Shown in pieces: positions 24,122 through 28,888 of a stretch of 28,888 bases of DNA. The DNA lies in contig CAZNEZ010000029.1 of NCBI GenBank assembly GCA_964572475.1, positions 1 through 28,888 of the forward strand, in the 5' to 3' direction. Every line of letters begins with the position of its first letter. Within the stretch, counting starts at the first letter, position 1. Position numbers and translations under genes: made by a program. The DNA comes from CAZNEZ01 sp964572475 (GTDB lineage Bacteria > Bacillota > Clostridia > Lachnospirales > Lachnospiraceae). A model generated the notes under the pieces. The model saw only the letters and a list, made by a program, of their open reading frames with translations. It was not told where the DNA came from and did no database searches.

Positions 24122-24146
24122 CAAAATAATAATGATTATTATTTTG
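24122..24146. repeat. 25-base perfect palindrome upstream of the LytTR promoter
   Basis: Arms CAAAATAATAAT (24122-24133) and ATTATTATTTTG (24135-24146) are exact reverse complements around a single G. It ends 12 bases upstream of the LytTR -35 box. It could be an operator or a symmetric AT-rich structure. No U-run follows it, so terminator function is unlikely. Confidence 0.6.
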
Positions 24147-24154
24147 TACACAAA

Positions 24155-24198
24155 TAAGGACACTATCTATTGCGTCTCAACAATAAACAATGTCCTTA
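24155..24198 (-). terminator. Inverted repeat downstream of the fic gene
   Basis: TAAGGACA (24155-24162) and TGTCCTTA (24191-24198) are perfect 8-base arms around a 28-base loop. It begins about 15 bases after the fic stop. On the minus strand it is followed only by TTTG, so it is at best a weak terminator. Confidence 0.35.
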
Positions 24199-24213
24199 CA
24201 TTAATATACAAAA

Positions 24214-25134
24214 TTATTCTGCAAAATATTCTAACAATTCCTTATATTTGTCTTGTGCTGATAAACAAGTATCTATAAGATACCCTTTTTCGTTTTTAAA
24301 TTCTTTTAAGCCACGATAATAGTATAGTTTGTGTGATTCCTCAATTATAAAAGGAATTATATTATACTTCAAACATTCCTTAAATACTATCAACCGTCCT
24401 ACACGTCCGTTTCCATCCTGAAATGGATGGATTTTTTCAAACCTATAATGAAACTCTATAATATCTTCAAATGAAATATCTTCCTTTTGATTATAATCAA
24501 ATAATAATTGTTGAATTTCTCTTTTTACTTCTTTAGGTGGTGTTGTTTTAGTATCTCCTACCATATTTGCTTTTTGCTTGTATTCCCCTACATTGAACCA
24601 TTCAAGACGACTATCAGATGTATTAACTTTTAAAAGATAATGAATTTCTTTTATAAGACTTTCTGTTAACGTTTCTGTTGCATGGTCTATAATATAATCA
24701 AAGCATTGGAAGTGGTTTACAGCCTCAATAATATCATCAATATTAGCTGGCTCCTTTTCAAGTCCTATCGTATTGGTCTCATATATATATCGTGTTTGAT
24801 CCTCTGTAAGCTTGCTACCCTCCATATGGTTTGAATTATAAGTAAGTTTAACTTGTGTTTGGTGATAAATACCACCTTTTAATTTAATTCTCTTTTCTTC
24901 CTGAAACTTATAGAGTAGCGTTGTTATATCTACTTCATCTTCCATTGTGATAATATCACCAGGTTGACAATTTAAAAAATTACAAATATCTTCGATTACC
25001 TTCATTGCTATTGTTTCATTTTTTGATAATTTTGCAAGGGTAGCCGATGATATTTTTATACTTTTCTGCAACTCAGTTTTACTTATATTTTTTTTGTCTA
25101 AAAGATTGAATAATTTGTTATATGAGATATTCAA
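24214..25134 (-). CDS. Fic family protein, class II, with N-terminal Cro/C1-type HTH
   Basis: This 306-aa protein combines a DNA-binding domain and a Fic domain. Residues 1-65 form a Cro/C1-type helix-turn-helix (ISKTELQKSIKISSATLAKL). An inhibitory helix motif SNHMEG (101-106) matches [S/T]xxxE[G/N], placing the protein in class II, where the inhibitory helix lies N-terminal to the catalytic core. The active-site loop HPFQDGNGRVGR (236-247) fits HxFx[D/E]GNGRxxR completely, so AMP transfer from ATP to a protein target is expected, held in check by E105. The target is unknown. The HTH could mediate autoregulation, as in toxin-antitoxin genes. The start is TTG at 25132-25134, with AGAGG about 10 bases upstream; no ATG is near. 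It sits alone between its own promoter and a weak downstream inverted repeat. Confidence 0.92.
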   Translation of the reverse strand: MNISYNKLFNLLDKKNISKTELQKSIKISSATLAKLSKNETIAMKVIEDICNFLNCQPGDIITMEDEVDITTLLYKFQEEKRIKLKGGIYHQTQVKLTYNSNHMEGSKLTEDQTRYIYETNTIGLEKEPANIDDIIEAVNHFQCFDYIIDHATETLTESLIKEIHYLLKVNTSDSRLEWFNVGEYKQKANMVGDTKTTPPKEVKREIQQLLFDYNQKEDISFEDIIEFHYRFEKIHPFQDGNGRVGRLIVFKECLKYNIIPFIIEESHKLYYYRGLKEFKNEKGYLIDTCLSAQDKYKELLEYFAE

Positions 25135-25158
25135 TATATCACTTCCTCTCTAGAATCT

Positions 25159-25187
25159 ATTATATTATATATCTTTACTTTTGTAAA
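25159..25187 (-). promoter_or_regulatory. Promoter of the fic gene
   Basis: On the minus strand TTTACA (25182-25187) and TATAAT (25159-25164) are separated by 17 bases. A second TATAAT overlaps one base further upstream (25164-25169). They lie about 25 bases ahead of the TTG start of the fic gene. Confidence 0.65.
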
Positions 25188-25267
25188 TATACTTATGTTT
25201 ATATTTATTATTATAAATATTTTTATGTAAATATGTTCCATAAATAGGAAGGCTATAAAGCTATAAA

Positions 25268-25291
25268 AAGTACTTACTGTCGTAAGAACTT
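25268..25291. terminator. Imperfect hairpin in the fic-tsf intergenic region
   Basis: AAGTACTTAC (25268-25277) pairs with GTAAGAACTT (25282-25291) with one mismatch and a 4-base loop. A-rich and T-rich flanks give short T-runs on both strands. It may be a second, weaker terminator behind tsf. The rest of 25188-25333 is AT-rich and shows nothing else. Confidence 0.35.
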
Positions 25292-25333
25292 ATTTTTAAA
25301 TCTTTAACTACTTGTAATAAGTCTCTATTATAT

Positions 25334-25369
25334 AAAAAAGAAACCAGAAAACATTAATTTTCTGGTTTC
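25334..25369 (-). terminator. Terminator of the rpsB-tsf operon
   Basis: Twelve-base arms (25340-25351 and 25358-25369, GAAACCAGAAAA and its complement) enclose a 6-base loop. On the minus strand six Ts follow at 25334-25339. It lies just beyond the duplicated tsf tail and separates rpsB-tsf from the fic gene. Confidence 0.85.
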
Positions 25370-25392
25370 TTAAAATATCTTCTAATATAAAA

Positions 25393-25465
25393 TTAGTTGC
25401 CCATCTGCTTTGCAAGCTTCTTACGAAGAAGTTGCAATATACATTTTTAATTAGTTGCCCATCTG
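25393..25465. repeat. Duplicated tsf 3' end, 58-base period
   Basis: TTAGTTGCCCATCTG occurs at 25393-25407 and again at 25451-25465, directly before the N gap. Read on the minus strand both copies encode QMGN-stop. Between them, 25409-25435 contains an inverted copy of bases flanking the gap on its right (TTGCAACTTCTTC), forming a hairpin-like structure. This pattern suits a read-end or assembly artefact better than a biological repeat. Confidence 0.65.
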
Positions 25466-26470
25466 NNNNNNNNNNNNNNNNNNNNNNNNNNNNNNNNNNN
25501 NNNNNNNNNNNNNNNNNNNNNNNNNNNNNNNNNNNNNNNNNNNNNNNNNNNNNNNNNNNNNNNNNTTTGCAACTTCTTCGGCAAAATTTTCTTCTTTTTT
25601 TGCAAGTCCTTCGCCTGTTTCAAAACGAACAAACTTTTTAATTGTAAGATTAGCTCCTGCCGCTTTACCAGCCTGTTCTACATACTTAGCAACTGTTAAG
25701 TCACCATCTTTAACATATGCCTGATCAAGTAAGCAAACTTCTTTTAATTCCTTGTTAAGACGTCCAACAATCATCTTATCAATAATGTTTTCAGGCTTAT
25801 TAGGATTCTCATTCATAGCTGCTGTCTTAAGAATTGCTAATTCATGCTCTTTGTATTCTTCTGATATTTCAGATTGTGATACATATTTAGGATTAAGAGC
25901 TGCAACCTGCATTGCTACATTTTTAAGAATTTCTTTTACATCATCATTAACAACATCTGTGTCAGCTTCTACAACAACACCAATTCTTCCACCACCATGG
26001 ATATAAGAAACAACTATACCATCAGTAACGATTTTTTCAAATCTTCTGATACTCATGTTCTCTCCAATAGTTGAAATCTGGCTTACTAATTCTTCTTTAA
26101 CTGTTTTAGAATCATCTTTAATCCATTTTTCTTCTGTGAATTCTTCTATAGTCTTTGAGCTAGTATTAAGTACCTGCTCAGCTACATTTGCTACAAATGT
26201 TCTGAATTTTTCATTCTTAGAAACAAAATCTGTTTCGCTATTAACTTCAACGATAGCTGCTGTCTTATCTTCTTTAACGATAGCTAAAACTGTACCTTCT
26301 GCTGCAATTCGTCCAGATTTCTTTTCTGCTGTTGCAAGACCTTTTTTTCTAAGTTCTTCAACCGCTTTATCATAATCACCTTCTGTACTTACAAGAGCCT
26401 TTTTACAGTCCATAACACCTGCACCAGTCATTCCTCTAAGTTCTTTTACCATTGCTGCTGTGATTTCCAT
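25451..26470 (-). CDS. tsf: Elongation factor Ts, interrupted by an assembly gap
   Basis: EF-Ts releases GDP from EF-Tu during translation. The N-terminal UBA-like domain is intact (MVKELRGMTGAGVMDCKKAL, about residues 6-25), followed by the TDFVSKNEKF motif of the core and two dimerisation-type subdomains (HGGGRIGVVVE; IVGRLNKELKEVCLLDQAYV). The coding sequence runs into 100 Ns just after NFAEEVA and resumes with QMGN and stop at 25451. Replacing the Ns by a single base keeps the frame and gives EEVAKQMGN at about 306 aa, a normal length, so the gene is probably intact. AGGAGG precedes the ATG, 14 bases after the rpsB stop, the usual rpsB-tsf pair. Confidence 0.95.
   Translation of the reverse strand: MEITAAMVKELRGMTGAGVMDCKKALVSTEGDYDKAVEELRKKGLATAEKKSGRIAAEGTVLAIVKEDKTAAIVEVNSETDFVSKNEKFRTFVANVAEQVLNTSSKTIEEFTEEKWIKDDSKTVKEELVSQISTIGENMSIRRFEKIVTDGIVVSYIHGGGRIGVVVEADTDVVNDDVKEILKNVAMQVAALNPKYVSQSEISEEYKEHELAILKTAAMNENPNKPENIIDKMIVGRLNKELKEVCLLDQAYVKDGDLTVAKYVEQAGKAAGANLTIKKFVRFETGEGLAKKEENFAEEVAXXXXXXXXXXXXXXXXXXXXXXXXXXXXXXXXXXQMGN
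25466..25565. other. Assembly gap of exactly 100 N
   Basis: The run is 100 bases long, the usual placeholder for a gap of unknown size, and lies inside tsf. The flanking bases and the reading frame suggest a true missing length of 1 base, or at least 1 modulo 3. Confidence 0.95.
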
Positions 26471-26484
26471 ATAATATATACCTC

Positions 26485-27234
26485 CTAAGCTTCTACTGCT
26501 ACATCTGCTTCTGCTGATTCAACTGCTTCTGCTGATTCTTCTGTGAACTGCTCACCCTGATTAGCTTCGATAACAGCATCTGCCATCTTAGCAACGATAA
26601 GTTTTACAGCTCTAATAGCATCATCATTACCAGGAATTACAAAATCTAACTCTTCTGGATCACAGTTTGTATCTGCAATACCGATAAGAGGAATTCCTAA
26701 TGTATGTGCTTCCTGAATACAGATTCTTTCTTTCTTAGGATCTACAACGAAGATAGCATCTGGGATTTTTTTCATATTCTTGATTCCACCAAGGTTTTTC
26801 TCAAGCTTATCCCATTCTTTTTTAATCTCAATAACTTCCTTCTTAGGAAGTACATCAAATGTACCATCTTCTGACATTGTTTCAATTGCTTTTAATCTTG
26901 CGATTCTACTCTGAATAGTCTTGAAGTTTGTAAGCATTCCACCTAACCATCTCTCGTTAACGAAATACTGTCCACATCTCTCTGCTTCTGATTTGATAGC
27001 ATCCTGAGCCTGTTTCTTTGTTCCAACGAAAAGAATTGTTCCACCTTCTGTAGCTATGTCTGATATAGCTTTGTAAGCTTCATCTACTTTACCAACAGAC
27101 TTCTGTAAGTCGATGATATAGATTCCGTTTCTTTCTGTGTAGATGTACTCAGCCATCTTAGGATTCCATCTTCTTGTCTGATGTCCAAAGTGAACACCTG
27201 CCTCAAGTAACTGTTTCATTGATATTACGCTCAT
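26485..27234 (-). CDS. rpsB: Small ribosomal subunit protein uS2
   Basis: This 249-aa protein of the 30S platform begins with the family's MSVISMKQLLEAGVHFGHQTRRWNPKM and has YIYTERNGIYIIDLQKSV, GTILFVGTKKQAQDAI, YFVNERWLGGMLTNFKTIQ and DAIFVVDPKKERICIQEA in the expected order. GIADTNCDPEELDFVIPGNDDAIRAVKLI completes the conserved core, and a short Glu/Ala-rich tail (after about 230) ends it. GGAGG precedes the ATG. It is the first gene of a two-gene operon with tsf and is preceded by a folded 5' leader of about 120 bases, suggesting autoregulation by S2. Confidence 0.98.
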   Translation of the reverse strand: MSVISMKQLLEAGVHFGHQTRRWNPKMAEYIYTERNGIYIIDLQKSVGKVDEAYKAISDIATEGGTILFVGTKKQAQDAIKSEAERCGQYFVNERWLGGMLTNFKTIQSRIARLKAIETMSEDGTFDVLPKKEVIEIKKEWDKLEKNLGGIKNMKKIPDAIFVVDPKKERICIQEAHTLGIPLIGIADTNCDPEELDFVIPGNDDAIRAVKLIVAKMADAVIEANQGEQFTEESAEAVESAEADVAVEA

Positions 27235-27264
27235 TGTATTACCTCCATTTGGTTAATTTTCTTC

Positions 27265-27323
27265 CGTATACTTCTTTTCCTTAGGGAAACCTGAGCCGGC
27301 ACCATCCTAAGAATCCATATACG
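27265..27323 (-). ncRNA. Structured 5' leader of rpsB, candidate S2 autoregulatory element
   Basis: On the minus strand the transcript can form an outer stem, CGTATA (27318-27323) with TATACG (27265-27270). An inner stem pairs TTCTTAGG (27306-27313) with CCTAAGGAA (27277-27285) with one bulged base. The enclosed loop contains GGTGCCGGCTCAGG, which includes the self-complementary GCCGGC. The element ends about 30 bases before the rpsB start codon. r-protein operons often carry such leaders bound by their own product. I do not recognise this as a specific described family, so the function is inferred. Confidence 0.5.
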
Positions 27324-27359
27324 TGCTTTTTTACTGTTATATTACAGTACAGCCCTAAC

Positions 27360-27388
27360 AGTTTATCACAAAAAATGTGTTTAAGCAA
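27360..27388 (-). promoter_or_regulatory. Candidate rpsB promoter
   Basis: On the minus strand TTGCTT (27383-27388) and TAAACT (27360-27365) are 17 bases apart, the latter preceded by TGTGA. Both boxes are only partial matches. This position would place the whole structured leader inside the 5' UTR. Confidence 0.35.
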
Positions 27389-27480
27389 GCTTTTTCTTGT
27401 TAAATGCTTGACACTTGAAGATCCATCTTTATCTATAGAAGAAATAACTGAAACTTTTTGCTTACTTATATAACCAACAC

Positions 27481-28200
27481 TTAGATATTGATATTAGCTT
27501 TACGTGCCTGTGAACATAATTGTCTCACATTTACCTTATACATTATTCCATCTTTTATAAAATTACTTCCACATTGTCGAAATTCAAACTTAATATGGTT
27601 TCTTATACATTGTTGTCTAATTGATAGTACCCAGTCATAATTCAAAGGTCTTGCGTTATGATCTGATTCTCCACCAACCACTACTAACTCTACCCCTTTT
27701 AAATGCTTCTCTATATTTGTCTCCTCAATGAGAGGCTGACAAATAATATTTTATTGTTTAATTGGAAATGTATCAAACAAGGAGAGTCTATAATCTGCAA
27801 TGGCTTGATTTTCAACTGTACATCCTACTGTGACATTATCATAGCCACTTCCCCAATCATCTGGAATACATTGAGGAAATCGTTCTATTCTTTTTGTAAG
27901 AAATATAAAGTGTAAATCTGCTCTTTCCTTTATCATTTTCCAGCAGTCACTTCTCCATATATCTGCTTCAGGAAGCAAAAAATCTGAGGAAAAACATACA
28001 TAAACTGTCTCTCCTGATTTAATTTTATATTGTCCTGCCTTTTCACCCCTTACATACTTTTCAATGGGTGCTTTAAATTTCTCCGTTTTTACAATACTAT
28101 TCGTATCAATTCCTCGTTTTGCATCACCTTTATGTATGTAACAAAACTTACAGCCTTCACTATACTTATGGCACCCACGCCATGGATTCCAAATGCCCAT
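27481..28200 (-). pseudogene. DUF5131 (phage Gp37/Gp68) family protein with an in-frame stop
   Basis: The frame is continuous over 240 codons except for TAA at 27751-27753 (codon 150). Part 1 begins MGIWNPWRGCHKYSEGCKFC with cysteines C10, C17 and C20, the three-Cys cluster of this radical-SAM-like family, and continues to DNVTVGCTVENQAIADYRL. After the stop the same frame gives NIICQPLIEETNIE, VVVGGES, ARPLNYDWVLSIRQQC, FIKDG and a SQARKA tail, all expected in an intact member. GAGGTG precedes the ATG. One base change restores a full-length gene, so this is a very recent pseudogene, a sequencing error or a read-through case. In many genomes such genes sit next to a TcmP partner; none is next to this one. 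Confidence 0.85.
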
Positions 28201-28238
28201 ATTTCACCTCAAATTATATAAATTATTTTCTATATAGC

Positions 28239-28613
28239 TTAACTACGCGCAAAGCCCAAATACCTAGTTCCTTGAAAAGAAAGCTTTCCATAATCACCTT
28301 GTGCCAACATTCCATAATCTGACCCTGAAACAGAGAATTCCATTCTATCTCCACTTTCCACTTCAAATGTTATGTAATACGATGTAGAAGAACTTGAGCT
28401 GTAACCATGTGCCCCTGTTATATCTCCAGCATTTGCATGATTAGAGTTGGAAACTTTTGTTCTTTTTGATACCACTGTAGCATCAACCACCAACTTTGGT
28501 GAATTATTGTTTTTGTTCCAAGTACCAATTCCTTTTACGATCATTACAATAAAACTTGCAATAACAATGATAAATATAATCGGCACCATGATGTTGATTA
28601 ATTGAAATCCCAT
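28239..28613 (-). CDS. DUF2500 family membrane protein
   Basis: This 124-aa protein has one N-terminal membrane helix (about 7-29), then KLVVDATVVSKRTKVS (about 40-55) and a Ser/Gly/Asn-rich loop. The family core follows: TSYYITFEVESGDRMEFSVS, then GSDYGMLAQGDYGKLSFQGT and RYLGFAR. This is the DUF2500 pattern: a small anchored beta domain, probably facing outside the membrane, function unknown. AGGAG precedes the ATG. It lies 38 bases upstream of the DUF5131 pseudogene on the same strand, so the two may be co-transcribed, although no functional link is known. Confidence 0.88.
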   Translation of the reverse strand: MGFQLINIMVPIIFIIVIASFIVMIVKGIGTWNKNNNSPKLVVDATVVSKRTKVSNSNHANAGDITGAHGYSSSSSTSYYITFEVESGDRMEFSVSGSDYGMLAQGDYGKLSFQGTRYLGFARS

Positions 28614-28692
28614 ATTGTTTTCTCCTATTCATTTATTAATATATGCTTAAAATTGCTCCGTTTTTACAATATTTTTACATTTTGGACAAATA

Positions 28693-28872
28693 CTAAGCAT
28701 AGTCTACATTCTTATTATAAACTTTGCAATTTACTTTATCTGTCACTAACATAACAAAAGCCTTGTCTATTTTGGTCAGTAGATGAAGGCTTTTTTTACT
28801 AATATAAGGTAAATCACTTTGTTGCCGTTTTTCCTCCTGCATTCTTTGAACTGCCTCAATCTGTTCCAGCAT
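28693..28872 (-). CDS. Small ORF at the window edge, possibly a truncated gene
   Basis: An ATG at 28872 has a perfect AGGAGGTGAG ribosome binding site. The 59-aa product starts MLEQIEAVQRMQEEKRQQSD and continues with LPYISKKSLHLL to a TAG at 28693-28695. The first dozen residues resemble the start of AraC-type regulators (EAVQRMQ), from memory only. The rest has no recognisable domain and overlaps a plus-strand terminator hairpin. I suspect the remains of a larger gene cut off shortly after its start. Confidence 0.3.
   Translation of the reverse strand: MLEQIEAVQRMQEEKRQQSDLPYISKKSLHLLTKIDKAFVMLVTDKVNCKVYNKNVDYA
28756..28797 (+). terminator. Intrinsic terminator, plus-strand direction
   Basis: AAAAGCCTT (28756-28764) and AAGGCTTTT (28786-28794) form a 9-bp stem with a 21-base loop, followed by Ts to 28797. 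The T-run favours the plus strand, yet no plus-strand gene precedes it in this stretch. It overlaps the small edge ORF on the opposite strand. Confidence 0.6.
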
Positions 28873-28888
28873 TTTCTCACCTCCTATA

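Noticed and set aside
25447..25641. ORFs spanning the N run on both strands
   Set aside because: They exist only because Ns translate as unknown residues. Only the tsf frame is supported by sequence on both sides.
27408..27413. Plus-strand TTGACA as a -35 box
   Set aside because: No acceptable -10 box follows at 16-18 bases and no plus-strand gene lies downstream.

Overview
The window is an AT-rich stretch of a low-GC Gram-positive genome. Gene content and order (rpsB-tsf ... pyrH-frr-uppS-cdsA-dxr-rseP-ispG-polC, with PolC as the replicative polymerase and strong AGGAGG-type ribosome binding sites) point to the class Clostridia. The heterodimeric ABC exporter with a Gly/Pro-rich N-terminus and the DUF2513, DUF5131 and DUF2500 genes fit Lachnospiraceae best, but the family is inferred from recognition and not from a search. 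A run of exactly 100 Ns at 25466-25565 shows that this is a scaffolded draft assembly.

Layout, left to right. (1) Positions 1-4758 are accessory DNA: a 99-aa unknown gene, two DUF2513-type genes, a DUF6173-like gene, a 53-aa small gene, a zinc-ribbon protein, and a phage tape-measure fragment truncated at both ends. (2) Positions 4760-9169 hold a MarR-regulated efflux operon on the minus strand (marR, then two ABC half-transporters with ATGA and TAATG junctions). It has a promoter, two GTTAA-N4-TTAAC operator-like palindromes and a terminator. (3) Positions 9263-23160 form one long minus-strand operon: polysaccharide deacetylase, bactofilin, pyrH, frr, uppS, cdsA, dxr, rseP, ispG, polC, and an uncharacterised PD-(D/E)XK-like protein. 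(4) Positions 23243-25187 hold an orphan LytTR response regulator and a class II Fic protein. They sit, together with the deacetylase and bactofilin, between tsf and pyrH, which are neighbours in many bacteria. (5) Positions 25334-27388 hold rpsB-tsf with a structured 5' leader; the 3' end of tsf is interrupted by the N gap. (6) Positions 27481-28888 are accessory again: a DUF5131 (Gp37/Gp68) gene broken by one in-frame stop, a DUF2500 membrane protein, and a small ORF at the edge.

How the genes work together. The central operon combines translation (frr; rpsB-tsf nearby), UMP supply (pyrH), isoprenoid synthesis (dxr, ispG), the undecaprenyl carrier (uppS), phospholipid precursor (cdsA), intramembrane proteolysis (rseP) and replication (polC). 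It is led by two cell-envelope or morphogenesis genes. No CRISPR array, rRNA, tRNA or intact transposase was seen. The least explained items are the polC-linked nuclease-like gene, the structured rpsB leader, the tape-measure breakpoints next to an 18-bp palindrome, and the fic/lytTR insertion in a conserved gene neighbourhood.
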